The position numbers and the translations under genes are program-made. A stretch of DNA of 64,000 bases from Eggerthella sinensis (GTDB lineage: Bacteria; Actinomycetota; Coriobacteriia; Coriobacteriales; Eggerthellaceae): assembly GCF_003339815.1 (NCBI RefSeq), contig NZ_PPTT01000004.1:124001-188000 (forward strand), given 5' to 3'. A model generated the notes under the pieces. That model saw only the letters and a list, made by a program, of their open reading frames with translations, ran no database searches and was not told where the DNA came from. Below are positions 43,882-52,929 of the stretch, piece by piece. Each line of letters opens with the position of its first letter. Position 1 is the stretch's first letter.

Positions 43882-44782
43882 CTGCGCGGTGTCCACCGTC
43901 CAGGTCAAGCCGTTCTTCGACGAAGCCGCGCCCCTCACGGGCGCCGAGATGATGGCGGCCAACCCGTACCGGCCGTGGCCGGCGCGCATCACGTCAATCA
44001 TCGACCTCACCGAGACGGAGAAGCTGTTCGAGTTCCGTCTCATCGACGAGCGCATCCGCGATGCGTTCTCGCACGAGCCGGGCCAGTTCGTCGAGCTGTC
44101 CATCTTCGGGGTGGGCGAGGCGCCCATCTCCATTTCCAGCTCGCCGTCCAAGCGCGGCTTCATCGAGCTCACCGTGCGCCGCACGGGCCACTTCACCGAG
44201 GTGCTGCACAAGATGCAGTGCGGCGACATCGTGGGCATGCGCGGCCCCTTCGGCCGCGGCTTCCCCTTCGAGGACATGAAGGGCCACGACATCCTGCTCG
44301 TGGCGGGCGGCCTCGGCATCGCGCCGCTGCGCTCGCTCATCAACAACATCCACGACGAGCGCTCGGAGTTCGGCAAGGTCACCATCATCTACGGTTCGAA
44401 GACGCCTTCCGAAGTGATGTTCCGCGACCAGTTCGAGATGTGGCGCCACCGCAAGGACTTCGACCTCTATCTGACGGTCGACCATCCCGACGACACGTGG
44501 GATGGGGAAGTGGGCCTGGTCACGAAGCCCTTCGAGCATCTGGAAATCGATGCGTCCAACACGTTCGGCGCGCTGTGCGGGCCTCCCATCATGTACCGCT
44601 TCGCCATCGACGAGATGCGCAAGAAGGGCATCAGCTACGACCATATCTACGTGAGCTTCGAGCGTCATATGAAGTGCGGCATGGGCAAGTGCGGCCACTG
44701 CCAGATCGGGCACCAGTACGTGTGCATCGACGGGCCCGTGTTCAACTACTGGGAAGCCAAGAACATCCAGGGGTCGATGTAG
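43871..44782 (+). CDS. [NiFe] hydrogenase/sulfhydrogenase gamma subunit, FAD/NAD(P)-binding
   Basis: 303 residues of the ferredoxin-NADP reductase superfamily: an FAD barrel (PGQFVELSIFGVGEAPISIS), an NAD(P) domain (ILLVAGGLGIAPLRSLI, LCGPPIMYRFA) and a C-terminal [2Fe-2S] Cys set (CGMGKCGHCQIG...YVC). It exchanges electrons with NAD(P)H. The ATG at 43871 lies inside the end of the beta gene, so the two are coupled. Together with the beta subunit it forms the diaphorase half of the complex. Confidence 0.9.
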   Translation: MPSSCAVSTVQVKPFFDEAAPLTGAEMMAANPYRPWPARITSIIDLTETEKLFEFRLIDERIRDAFSHEPGQFVELSIFGVGEAPISISSSPSKRGFIELTVRRTGHFTEVLHKMQCGDIVGMRGPFGRGFPFEDMKGHDILLVAGGLGIAPLRSLINNIHDERSEFGKVTIIYGSKTPSEVMFRDQFEMWRHRKDFDLYLTVDHPDDTWDGEVGLVTKPFEHLEIDASNTFGALCGPPIMYRFAIDEMRKKGISYDHIYVSFERHMKCGMGKCGHCQIGHQYVCIDGPVFNYWEAKNIQGSM

Positions 44783-44798
44783 GATGGAGAAGCGCGAT

Positions 44799-45584
44799 AT
44801 GAGCGGAAACTGCATAGCCTGCCAGGAAGAGCCGACCACGCCGCGCGTGGTGGTGGTGGGTCTGGCCAGCTGCTTCGGCTGCCAGCTCCAGGTGACGAAC
44901 GCCGAAGCGCACCTGCTTGACGTGCTGGGCCAGATCGACCTGCGTTACTGGCAGCTCGCCTCGAGCGATCCCATGCCCGAGGACTTCGACGTCGCCATCA
45001 TCGAGGGCGCCGTGACCACCGAGGAAGCCGAGGCCGCCGTGCGCCGCCTGCGCGAGCGCGCGAGCGCCGTCATCGCCGTGGGCGCGTGCGCCACGACGGC
45101 CGGCATTCCCGGCATGGCCGCCGACGGGTTCCTCGAGCGGCCCGGCCAGGTGTACGATCGCGTGCCTTCGGCCTGCGGCGATATGGTGGCCCCGCGCGCG
45201 GTGAGCGCCGTCATCGACGTGGACTACGAAGTGCGCGCATGTCCCATCGACTCGCTCGACTTCATCGACGTGCTGCAGCGCGCGCTGTACGGCTCGAACA
45301 AGGCCTACACCTCGCGCACGATGTGCGGCGACTGCAAGCGCAACGAGTCGAGCTGCTTCTTCGGCAAAGGCCAGCTGTGCCTGGGCCTCGTGACCACGGC
45401 CGGCTGCGGCGCGAAGTGCGTGAACCTGGGACGGCCCTGCAACGGCTGCCGCGGGCTGTCGCGCGACGCGAACCTGGCGTCGGCGCGCGAGGCCGTGGCG
45501 CGCTACGGCGTGTCGGTCGAGGACTTCGACCAGGCGCTTGAGATGTTCAACCAGACGAACCCCGCCCTTGCGGGCAGCGAGTGA
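44799..45584 (+). CDS. [NiFe] hydrogenase small (delta) subunit
   Basis: 261 residues. The proximal cluster motif SCFGCQ lies near residues 24-29, followed by EGAVTTEEAE, VGACATTAGIPG and ACPID, then Cys-rich MCGDCKRNESSCFFG and TTAGCGAKCVNLGRPCNGC for medial and distal clusters. There is no signal peptide, so the enzyme is cytosolic. The ATG at 44799 is preferred since GGAGA lies 8 bases upstream; an in-frame ATG at 44784 has no spacing for a site. An extra N-terminal CIAC pair (residues 5-8) is present. Confidence 0.9.
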   Translation: MSGNCIACQEEPTTPRVVVVGLASCFGCQLQVTNAEAHLLDVLGQIDLRYWQLASSDPMPEDFDVAIIEGAVTTEEAEAAVRRLRERASAVIAVGACATTAGIPGMAADGFLERPGQVYDRVPSACGDMVAPRAVSAVIDVDYEVRACPIDSLDFIDVLQRALYGSNKAYTSRTMCGDCKRNESSCFFGKGQLCLGLVTTAGCGAKCVNLGRPCNGCRGLSRDANLASAREAVARYGVSVEDFDQALEMFNQTNPALAGSE

Positions 45585-45595
45585 GGACGCATCCC

Positions 45596-46888
45596 ATGAC
45601 GAAAACCGCAATACACGTGGACCATATCGCCCGCATCGAGGGCCACGGCAACGTGCACGTGGTCATCGAGGACGGGGCGGTGAAAACCGTCGAGATGAAC
45701 GTCGTCGAGCCGGCCCGCCTGTTCGAGAGCATGGTGCGCGGCCGCCGCTACGAGGAGATTCCCTACATCGCCTCCCGCATCTGCGGCATCTGCTCGTCGA
45801 GCCACGTGGTGACCGACCTCAAGGCCATCGAGCGCGTGTTCGGCGTCGAGGTCACCCCGCGCACGCGCGCCCTGCGCGAGCTGCTCGTGTACGGCTCCTA
45901 CCTGCAGAACCACGCGACGCACCTGTTCGTGTTCGCCGCGCCCGACTTCGTGGGCATGTCGAGCGTGTTCCCGCTGGCCGAGACCGATCCGGCTCTGTTC
46001 GAGCAGGCGCTCGGCCTCAAGGCGCTCGGCAACGAGCTGTGCACGAAGGTGGGCGGCCGCAGCGTGCATCCCATCACCGCGGTGGTGGGCGGCTTCACGC
46101 ATGAGATCACGGCCGACGAGTACCTCGAGTTGGCGGCGAAGATGGACGCGGCCATGGACTTCGCGCTCGAAGCGGTGGATCTGTTCCGCGGCTTCGAGGT
46201 GCCCGCCATCGCCACGGCGGGCGACATGCTGGCCATGGTGGAGGACGACTACTACCCGGTGGAGTGCTCCGACGCGGGCTTCTTCCTGAACGCGGGCATC
46301 GAGTTCGACGCGAACGACGTGCACGAGCACATCGAGGAGTACGCCGTGCCGCACTCGGCTGCGTTGCTGGCCCGCGTGCGCGAGACGCAGGACCCGTACT
46401 TCACCGGCGCGCTCGCCCGCATCAACGCCTCGTGGCAGAACCTCGGGCAGAACGCCAAGGTGGCTGCGGCGAAGGCGGGGCTGCGTCCGCCCGAGGCCAA
46501 CCCGTTCATGAACAACGTGGCGCAGGCGGTGGAACTGGTGGACGCGCTCGATCGTTGCGCCAACATCTGCCGTATGCTGGCCGAGCCCGGCGCCATCGAG
46601 CGTTCGAGCGAGCCCGTGCCCTTCGAGGTGAAGGCGGGCCGTGCGGTGGGCTTCACCGAAGCCCCGCGCGGCGCCCTGTTCCACGACCTGGAACTCGACG
46701 CCGAGGGCCGCGTGGTGCATGCGTCCATCCTCACGCCGACGGCGCAGAACGTGGCGAACCTCGAGGCCGACATGCGCCTTCTGGCCGAAACGCTCGTGGG
46801 CGAAGGCGCCGAAGAGGACGTCGTGCGCCTGGAAATCGAGAAGCTCGTCCGCGCCTACGACCCCTGCCTGTCGTGTAGCGTGCATTAG
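45596..46888 (+). CDS. [NiFe] hydrogenase large (alpha) subunit, no C-terminal extension
   Basis: 430 residues. The L1 motif RICGICSSSH supplies Cys63 and Cys66, and the L2 motif DPCLSCSVH supplies Cys424 and Cys427 as nickel ligands. The L2 His430 is the last residue: the stop codon follows at once, so there is no peptide for the usual maturation endopeptidase to remove. With the other three subunits it forms a cytosolic group 3 (NAD(P)-linked) bidirectional hydrogenase or sulfhydrogenase. The ATG at 45596 has GAGG 9 bases upstream. No hyp or protease genes lie nearby. Confidence 0.92.
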   Translation: MTKTAIHVDHIARIEGHGNVHVVIEDGAVKTVEMNVVEPARLFESMVRGRRYEEIPYIASRICGICSSSHVVTDLKAIERVFGVEVTPRTRALRELLVYGSYLQNHATHLFVFAAPDFVGMSSVFPLAETDPALFEQALGLKALGNELCTKVGGRSVHPITAVVGGFTHEITADEYLELAAKMDAAMDFALEAVDLFRGFEVPAIATAGDMLAMVEDDYYPVECSDAGFFLNAGIEFDANDVHEHIEEYAVPHSAALLARVRETQDPYFTGALARINASWQNLGQNAKVAAAKAGLRPPEANPFMNNVAQAVELVDALDRCANICRMLAEPGAIERSSEPVPFEVKAGRAVGFTEAPRGALFHDLELDAEGRVVHASILTPTAQNVANLEADMRLLAETLVGEGAEEDVVRLEIEKLVRAYDPCLSCSVH

Positions 46889-46935
46889 GGTTTCTGCGCG
46901 GGAGGGGCCTGACCCCTCCCTGCGTTCCACCTGCG

Positions 46936-47004
46936 CCCTCCAAGCCTTGCGCGCGACGGGTGACGTGCGAACCAGCCTGCGTCTCCCCGCGTGCAATGAG
47001 AGGG
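46936..47004. repeat. GC-rich palindromic repeat, copy 1
   Basis: CCCTCC, CCTTGCGCGCG, a central GTGCGNACCAGCCTGCGTC and CCCCGCG(T/C)GCAA, GAGAGGG. It closely matches two copies at 50694 and 50762. The halves are inverted-complementary, so the RNA or DNA can fold into a long hairpin. A half copy (TTCCCGCGCGCAATGA) follows at 47012-47027. Confidence 0.7.
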
Positions 47005-47075
47005 TGCCTCACTTCCCGCGCGCAATGAAAAAAGTGTGCCTTCCCTGCGCAAAACCGGGAGCCCCCTCGCTTTTT

Positions 47076-48497
47076 TCACGTTCTGCTTTTGATAAGGCTG
47101 AGCAGCTCGTCTTTTTTGTGCACGTCGAGTTTTTGGTAGACGTGCGCGATGTGGGCGCGGGCCGTGCCCTCCGAGATGACCAGCTCGTCTTTGATGAACG
47201 TGCGCGTGTATCCCTGGGCGAGCATCGCCATCACCTGCCGCTCCCGTGCCGACAGGCCGAACTCCTCCACGATATCGTCGTAGATGCGTTCCATGCGCTC
47301 GGCTTCCGACAGCGCCATCTCGTCGCGCAGCTCCGCCTCTTTGCGGGTGTACACGAGGCGGAAGATGCTGTAGATGGCGAACAGCACGGCGGTGTAGGCC
47401 ACGGCGACAGATGCGTACATGACGATCTGACCGTCGACGGCTCCCGACGGCATGTTCGTCGCGAAGCGGCCCATCGTCATGCCCACCGCCCACGCGATGG
47501 TGAGGGCGGCCTTCTCGGAAAAGCAGACCTCTACCTCGCTCATCCCGTAGCGCTCTTTCAAGTCGGACAGCTGAAACGAGGTGAGTACGATCCAGGACGT
47601 CCAGATGATGGGTGCCGCCACGCCGCCGGCCGCATCCATCCCCGAAGAGAGAAACGGAAGGAACAGCAGGCCGGCCACGATGAGCGGGAACACGGGGAGG
47701 GCGGTGTACAGACCGTCTTTCGAGAAGAAGCAGGCGAACAGCAGCCCGATGATGATGGCCATGCTCGCGATGATGAGCGCGTCGGACTGCCGCACCTCGA
47801 CGAGCATCATAAGGCTGCCGATGAGGCCCGAGAAGAAGCCGAACGCCGCGCGCGAGGCGTAAAATCCCCGGATGCTCCGGCGCTGGCCTTCGACCGGCGC
47901 GCGCATCTTGTTGGAGAACGTCACGCGTCCCGATAGCAGAACGAGAGCCGATGCGAGGTAGGCGACCTGGGTGAGGCGCGCCTGCGGGATTTGGACATGC
48001 ATGCCGAGCAGGCAGCAGTACAGAAACATCGTGCAGAGCACGGTGAGGATCACCGTCTGGCCGGCCGTGCGTTTGTCGAGCGATGCGAAGGCGAGGCCCC
48101 ACAACAGCATGAGTCCGGCCGTTTCGACGGCGCGAATGAAGGTCCATGCGAGATCGTAGGGCACCTGCACGGATTGGGGCACGAATCCGGCGAGAAAGGA
48201 CAGCACGAAGGAAAGCGCTCCGGCGGCGAGCGCGACAATCACGAGCGCTCGTTGGGTGCGTTTCGCGGCGAATCGCGAACGGGCCAACGTGGCGGCGCCG
48301 ACGAGGGCCGCCAGGCAAAGGAACAGCACGTACGTGGTGAGGCTGGGGTCGTAGGCGGGCGAGCCGACGCCCGCTTGGCCGCCGCCCTTCGGCAGCAGTT
48401 GCACGCCTGTCGAAGCCCAGAACAGCGAGGCTCCCATTACCAAAAAGCCGTTCACGTTGTTGCGAGCTTCGTTTGTCGGCATCTCCATCTGTCGCAC
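47076..48497 (-). CDS. Membrane-embedded LuxR-family regulator (pair C)
   Basis: 473 residues with about twelve membrane helices and a C-terminal LuxR-type helix-turn-helix (LSARERQVMAMLAQGYTRTF, KDELVISEGTARAHIAHVYQKL). It is the third protein of this architecture in the window and again divergent from a Tat flavoprotein (48679). GTG start at 48497 with GAGGGG 6 bases upstream; an in-frame ATG at 48488 (MEM) is an alternative. The sensed compound is unknown. Confidence 0.87.
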   Translation of the reverse strand: MRQMEMPTNEARNNVNGFLVMGASLFWASTGVQLLPKGGGQAGVGSPAYDPSLTTYVLFLCLAALVGAATLARSRFAAKRTQRALVIVALAAGALSFVLSFLAGFVPQSVQVPYDLAWTFIRAVETAGLMLLWGLAFASLDKRTAGQTVILTVLCTMFLYCCLLGMHVQIPQARLTQVAYLASALVLLSGRVTFSNKMRAPVEGQRRSIRGFYASRAAFGFFSGLIGSLMMLVEVRQSDALIIASMAIIIGLLFACFFSKDGLYTALPVFPLIVAGLLFLPFLSSGMDAAGGVAAPIIWTSWIVLTSFQLSDLKERYGMSEVEVCFSEKAALTIAWAVGMTMGRFATNMPSGAVDGQIVMYASVAVAYTAVLFAIYSIFRLVYTRKEAELRDEMALSEAERMERIYDDIVEEFGLSARERQVMAMLAQGYTRTFIKDELVISEGTARAHIAHVYQKLDVHKKDELLSLIKSRT

Positions 48498-48509
48498 CCC
48501 GTCCCCTCG

Positions 48510-48522
48510 ATATGCCTCATAT
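48510..48522. promoter_or_regulatory. Short inverted repeat between LuxR and flavoprotein (pair C)
   Basis: ATATG-CCT-CATAT, a perfect 5-bp dyad, lies 13 bases upstream of the LuxR-type start in the divergent intergenic region. It could be an operator. It is not similar to the 9615 or 12607 sites. Confidence 0.3.
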
Positions 48523-48678
48523 TCTACTGGAGCGGGGGTTATCCGCTATAAGTCTTTCGTCCTATTTCTCCGTATGGGGCCCGATTTAAGCGGTTCGTCC
48601 GATGCGGAGCGCTCCGATCCGTCGCATGCTGCAGGGGCGGCGAAGCGCCGCGGAAACGATCGAGGGAAGGGGATTGAC

Positions 48679-50688
48679 ATGGCTGCACATCGAAACGAAC
48701 GGGGCGTATCGCGTCGTCAGTTCTTGGGCGGTGCGGGCCTGTTGGCGGCGACGGGCGCATTCGGCGCGGCGGGCTTGAGCGGCTGCGCGGGCGGGTCGGC
48801 TTCGTCGGCAGGCTCGGCGGTAACGCTCGACTTCTCGCAGACGGTTGCTTGGGACGCTGAATACGACGTGGTGGTCGTTGGATGGGGCGGAGCCGGATCG
48901 GTGGCCGCCATCACCGCCGCCGAGAACGGCGCGCGCGTGTTGCTGACGGAGAAGGCTCCCTACGGCGACGAGGGCGGCAACACGCGCTACTGCGAGCAGT
49001 ACTTCCTCGTGCCGAAGACCTACGAGGACGGCGTGGCCTACTTCACCGCGCTCGCCGAAGGGTTCGATAGCGCCACCGACGAGATCATCGACTTCATGGC
49101 GAAGGGCTCCATGGACGTGAAGGATTGGTTGCTGTCCCACGGCGCCTCGTCCTTCGAGGTGAAGGGGGACGGCAAGGAAAACGTCGACAAGCCCGATTCC
49201 TCCGAGCTGCGCGATTGGGGCGCGAAGCTCGATGACGGGTCTATTCTCATCACTGAGTATCCCACCTGGCCCAACGGCGAGCAAAATAAAGATCGCATCC
49301 AGATCCAGACACAGGTGGATGCGCCGGATGAAGAGAAGAAGAAGTACTGGAACCTTCTGCGGCGCAACATCGTCGAGATGAAGGACCGAATCGACGTATG
49401 GTACGAGTCTCCGGCGGTCAAGCTCATCCAGGACCCGTTCTCCAAGGTCATCCTCGGCGTGCGCGTGTCGAAGAAGGGTTCCGAGGTGAACGTGCGCGCG
49501 AAGAACGGCGTGGTGCTGACGTGCGGAAGCTACGAGGCCAGCCCGCAGATGATGCAGGACCATGCCCAGATACTGAACGCCACGCCGTACGGCTCGCTGT
49601 ACAACACCGGCGACGGCATTCCGATGGCGCAGGAGGTGGGAGCCAGCCTGTGGCATATGCGCGCGCTTTCGGGCCCCGTCCCCTCGCCGAAGCGTCACAA
49701 CTCCGAGCGCGGCCTCATCGTGTCCACCACCGCGCTCACCCAACGCATCACGAAGGAGGGGAACTGCTTCAACGTGGGCGGCAACGGCAAGCGTTTCATG
49801 AAGGAGTCGGGCTATCACAAGCACGGTCACGTGAATGTGGGCGGCACGTACATGAACCAGCAGCTGCCCAGCACCATGTGGGCCATCATGGACGCAACGG
49901 CGCGCAACGGGTCCGGCGTGGTGGCTTACATGCACGAAGACGATTTCGAGCAGGCGGACACCATCGAGGAGCTCGCCGGCAAGATCGGCGTCGACGCCGC
50001 GGAGCTCGTCGCCACGGCGGAGGAGTACAATGCTGCCGCTGCAGCCGGCGTGGACGTGAAGTTCGACCGCCCGGCGACGACGCTCAAGCCCGTTGAGACG
50101 CCGCCCTTCTTCGCTGCGCGTTTGTGGCCATGCTTCATCAACACGCAGGCGGGGCCGCGCCGCAACACGCGTTGCGAAGTGCTCGACAACGACGGAGCGC
50201 CTATTCCGAACCTGTACAGTGCCGGCGAGCTCGGGTCGTTCTGGGCGGGCGTGTACGTGTGCGGCGGCAACATCTGCGAAACCGTCTACTCCGGCCGCGT
50301 GGCGGGAGCGAATGCGGCGGAGCCGAAGGAGGAACCGCAGGCAACCGAGCTTGCCGTCGTGTCGTCGGCGCCTGCGGCCCTCGGCAACGATCTGGACGAG
50401 TCCGAAGCATCGGTGGACGTGGAGCTTGGGCAGGACGAGTACCTGGGAACGGGGCAAGGGCTGCATGGCGAGATCGTTGCGAAGGTGAAGGTAGAGGATG
50501 GCAAGGTGGTTGCCGTAGACGTGGTCAAGCAGACCGAGACGCCGGATATCACCGAGAAGGTGTGGACGGATATGCCCGCCGCCATGGTTGCCTCGGGCGG
50601 CTCGGAAGTGGACACGGTGACGGGCGCCACCATCGCAAGCGAGGGCCTGATCGCCGCGGTGGAAGACGCCTTAGGTCAAGCTCGGTAG
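48679..50688 (+). CDS. Tat-exported flavoprotein with C-terminal FMN-binding domain (pair C)
   Basis: 669 residues. SRRQFLGG twin-arginine signal with lipobox LSGC; FAD-binding DVVVVGWGGAGSVAAITAAE at about 63-82; fumarate-reductase-like core; and an FMN_bind domain at about 595-665 ending DTVTGAT (645-651). That last motif is the ApbE flavinylation site, with Thr651 as the expected FMN attachment point. So this protein brings its own electron-input flavin, unlike pairs A and B. FMN_bind usually sits at the N-terminus in urocanate/fumarate reductases; here it is C-terminal. GGAAGGGGATTGAC precedes the ATG at 48679. The acceptor substrate is unknown. Confidence 0.9.
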   Translation: MAAHRNERGVSRRQFLGGAGLLAATGAFGAAGLSGCAGGSASSAGSAVTLDFSQTVAWDAEYDVVVVGWGGAGSVAAITAAENGARVLLTEKAPYGDEGGNTRYCEQYFLVPKTYEDGVAYFTALAEGFDSATDEIIDFMAKGSMDVKDWLLSHGASSFEVKGDGKENVDKPDSSELRDWGAKLDDGSILITEYPTWPNGEQNKDRIQIQTQVDAPDEEKKKYWNLLRRNIVEMKDRIDVWYESPAVKLIQDPFSKVILGVRVSKKGSEVNVRAKNGVVLTCGSYEASPQMMQDHAQILNATPYGSLYNTGDGIPMAQEVGASLWHMRALSGPVPSPKRHNSERGLIVSTTALTQRITKEGNCFNVGGNGKRFMKESGYHKHGHVNVGGTYMNQQLPSTMWAIMDATARNGSGVVAYMHEDDFEQADTIEELAGKIGVDAAELVATAEEYNAAAAAGVDVKFDRPATTLKPVETPPFFAARLWPCFINTQAGPRRNTRCEVLDNDGAPIPNLYSAGELGSFWAGVYVCGGNICETVYSGRVAGANAAEPKEEPQATELAVVSSAPAALGNDLDESEASVDVELGQDEYLGTGQGLHGEIVAKVKVEDGKVVAVDVVKQTETPDITEKVWTDMPAAMVASGGSEVDTVTGATIASEGLIAAVEDALGQAR

Positions 50689-50693
50689 CGTAG

Positions 50694-50760
50694 CCCTCCG
50701 CCTTGCGTGCTGCGGGAGACGTGCGGACCAGCCCGCGTCTCCCCGTGCGCAACGAGAGGG
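50694..50760. repeat. GC-rich palindromic repeat, copy 2
   Basis: The same unit as at 46936: CCCTCC, CCTTGCG, GTGCGGACCAGCC, GCGTCTCCCCG, GCGCAA, GAGAGGG. It starts 6 bases after the pair C flavoprotein stop and is directly followed by copy 3. Confidence 0.72.
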
Positions 50761-50761
50761 G

Positions 50762-50828
50762 CCCTCCACCTTGCGCGCGGCGGGAAGCGTGCGGACCAGC
50801 CTGCGTCTCCCCGCGCGCAATAGGGGGG
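50762..50828. repeat. GC-rich palindromic repeat, copy 3
   Basis: A tandem neighbour of copy 2 with the same order of blocks (CCCTCC, CCTTGCGCGCGGCGGG, GTGCGGACCAGCC, TGCGTCTCCCCGCGCGCAA). The 3' end reads TAGGGG instead of GAGAGGG. Confidence 0.72.
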
Positions 50829-50919
50829 GCGCAAAGAAGGCCGTGTTCGCTCTTCTTGGTTCTCCTTCCACCGGGCCGGGTGTGCCCCTCGTGGATTTTC
50901 CTCAACGGGTCAACGCCTG

Positions 50920-50928
50920 TGCTAAAAT
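50920..50928 (+). promoter_or_regulatory. Extended -10 promoter element of mreB
   Basis: TGCTAAAAT is an extended -10 (TGn plus TAAAAT), 39 bases before the mreB ATG. The -35 position is poor, which extended -10 promoters tolerate. Confidence 0.5.
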
Positions 50929-50967
50929 TCGGTTTCACCTGGAATCGAGATTCAAGGGGTTTCCTGT

Positions 50968-52023
50968 ATGTCGTTTTTCGATATGTTTTCGGGTTTGACC
51001 GGCCAGATGTCCACGGACATGGCCATCGACCTCGGAACTGCTAATACATTGGTCGCCATCCCGGGCGAGGGTATCGTTGTCAACGAGCCCTCGGTTGTCG
51101 CTATCGAGAAGGCCACCCACCGCGTGCTCGCCGTGGGCCATGAGGCCAAGAACATGATCAACCACACGCCGGAGGCGTTCTCCGCCGAGCACCCGCTGCA
51201 CGACGGCGTCGTCGCCGATTACGACGTGACGGAGGCCATGATCTCGGCGTTCATCGGGAAGGCCGCTCCGCGCAAGTATCCCTGGCAGGCCAAGCCCCGC
51301 ATCGTCATCTGCATTCCGTGCGGCGCCACCTCGGTGGAGAAGCGCGCGGTGTTCGAGGCCGCCGTTCAGGCGGGCGCGCGTCAAGCGTACCTCATCGAGG
51401 AACCCATGGCCGCGGCCATGGGCGCCGACCTGCCGGTCACCGAGCCCACGGGTTCCATGGTGGTCGACATCGGCGGTGGCACCACCGAAGTGGCCGTCAT
51501 CTCGCTCGGCGGCATCGTCACCTCGTCGTCGCTGCGCCTTGCCGGCAACCGCATGGACGAGGCCATCGCCATGCATCTCCGCGATTTGCTGGGCATCAAG
51601 ATCGGCGAGCGCACGGCCGAAATCATCAAGATCAAAATCGGTTCCATCCTGCCGTTCGAGGACGGCCGCGAGCGCGACATGATCATCTCGGGCCAGGACG
51701 TGATCACCGAGCAGCCGAAAGAGGTCACCATCCAGTCCGAGGACGTGCGCGCCGCGCTCGTGCAGCCTTGCGAGGAAATGGTGGTGCACATCAAGGAGAC
51801 GTTCAAGAAGACGAACCCGGACCTCGCGTCCGACATCATCCAGAACGGCATCCTGCTGACGGGCGGCGGCGGTCTCTTGGCCGGCCTCGACCGTTACCTC
51901 ACCGATAAACTGGAAATCCCCGTATGGACGAGCGAGACGGCGCTGACGAACGTGGTCATGGGCTGCCTCAAGGTGCTCGAGACGCCCACGGCGCTCAAGC
52001 AGACGCTCATGCGCTCGAAATAA
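50968..52023 (+). CDS. mreB: Rod-shape-determining actin homologue MreB
   Basis: 351 residues with the actin-fold phosphate loops AIDLGTANTLV and VVDIGGGTTEVAVI, IEEPMAAAMGA, and the adenosine motif TGGGGLLAGLDRYL. It polymerises under the membrane and steers cell-wall synthesis. It is the first gene of the shape operon. AAGGGG lies 8 bases before the ATG. The length is near the usual 335-350. Confidence 0.96.
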   Translation: MSFFDMFSGLTGQMSTDMAIDLGTANTLVAIPGEGIVVNEPSVVAIEKATHRVLAVGHEAKNMINHTPEAFSAEHPLHDGVVADYDVTEAMISAFIGKAAPRKYPWQAKPRIVICIPCGATSVEKRAVFEAAVQAGARQAYLIEEPMAAAMGADLPVTEPTGSMVVDIGGGTTEVAVISLGGIVTSSSLRLAGNRMDEAIAMHLRDLLGIKIGERTAEIIKIKIGSILPFEDGRERDMIISGQDVITEQPKEVTIQSEDVRAALVQPCEEMVVHIKETFKKTNPDLASDIIQNGILLTGGGGLLAGLDRYLTDKLEIPVWTSETALTNVVMGCLKVLETPTALKQTLMRSK

Positions 52024-52041
52024 GGCTGAGCCGGCTTATTC

Positions 52042-52929
52042 ATGGCGCTTAATTTCCAACAGAGAAGCTCGGTGTTCCTACGCCGAGTTCTGCTCATTGC
52101 ATTCCTCGTCGCGTCGGTTGCGCTCATCACCGTGTATGCGCGCGAGGCCGAAGACGGCCCGCTCCACACGATGCAGAGCTCCGTCGCGGGCGCGTTCGCG
52201 CCGTTGAAGTTCGTCGGCGCGGCCGCGAACGCGGGCGTCAACTCGGCGGGTCAGAGCCTCGAGAACCTCACGGCCGACGAGAGCACGCTGTCGGGCTTGC
52301 GCGAGAGCAACGCCGAGCTGCGCGAGCTGCTGGCGCAGGCCGACGAGTACAAGCAGGAGGCGCAACGCCTGCAGCAGCTGCTCAAGCTCAAGGACGAATA
52401 CGATATCGAAGGCGTGGGCGCCCGCGTCATCGGCAACCCCGACCAGGCATGGGACCAGTCGGTGACCATCGACAAGGGGTCGGCCGACGGGGTGCAAACC
52501 GGTTTGACGGTCATGGGCACCTCGGGCGTGATCGGCCAGGTGTTCGAGGTGTCCGAGCACACGTCGCGCGTCCGCCTGCTCACCGACTCGAACAGCGGCG
52601 CGGCCGCGATGGTGCAGTCGAGCCGTGCGGAAGGCATCGTGCGCGGTTCGCTCGAAGGCCTGCTGTACCTCGAAGACCTCGACGCCGATGCCGTGGTGAA
52701 CCCCGGCGACGTGGTGGTCACCTCGGGGCTCGGCGGCAGCTACACGCGCGGCCTCATCATCGGCCGGGTGGTGAAGGTTGACGCGAGCCAGGGCGATGCC
52801 ACGCGCCGCGTGGTGGTGTCGCCGAACGACACGACCGGAACCCTTGAAGAAGTGCTCGTCGTGTTCGGCGTGGGAGCCGACGGCGAAGACGATACCGACA
52901 CCACCGACGGAGGAGGCGATGCTGCATGA
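52042..52929 (+). CDS. mreC: Rod-shape-determining protein MreC
   Basis: 295 residues: one N-terminal membrane helix (about 13-32), a coiled-coil stretch (about 80-115, rich in Glu/Leu/Gln) and two beta domains with GVIGQVFEVSEHTSRVRLLTD and NPGDVVVTSGLGGSYTRGL. It links MreB to the wall synthases. A short Asp/Thr-rich tail ends the protein. It starts 18 bases after mreB and overlaps mreD by four bases. Confidence 0.92.
   Translation: MALNFQQRSSVFLRRVLLIAFLVASVALITVYAREAEDGPLHTMQSSVAGAFAPLKFVGAAANAGVNSAGQSLENLTADESTLSGLRESNAELRELLAQADEYKQEAQRLQQLLKLKDEYDIEGVGARVIGNPDQAWDQSVTIDKGSADGVQTGLTVMGTSGVIGQVFEVSEHTSRVRLLTDSNSGAAAMVQSSRAEGIVRGSLEGLLYLEDLDADAVVNPGDVVVTSGLGGSYTRGLIIGRVVKVDASQGDATRRVVVSPNDTTGTLEEVLVVFGVGADGEDDTDTTDGGGDAA

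Noticed and set aside
42844-46888. Anaerobic sulfite reductase (asrABC) operon
   Set aside because: The first two subunits resemble AsrA/AsrB, but the last two are unmistakable [NiFe] hydrogenase small and large subunits and there is no sirohaem subunit.
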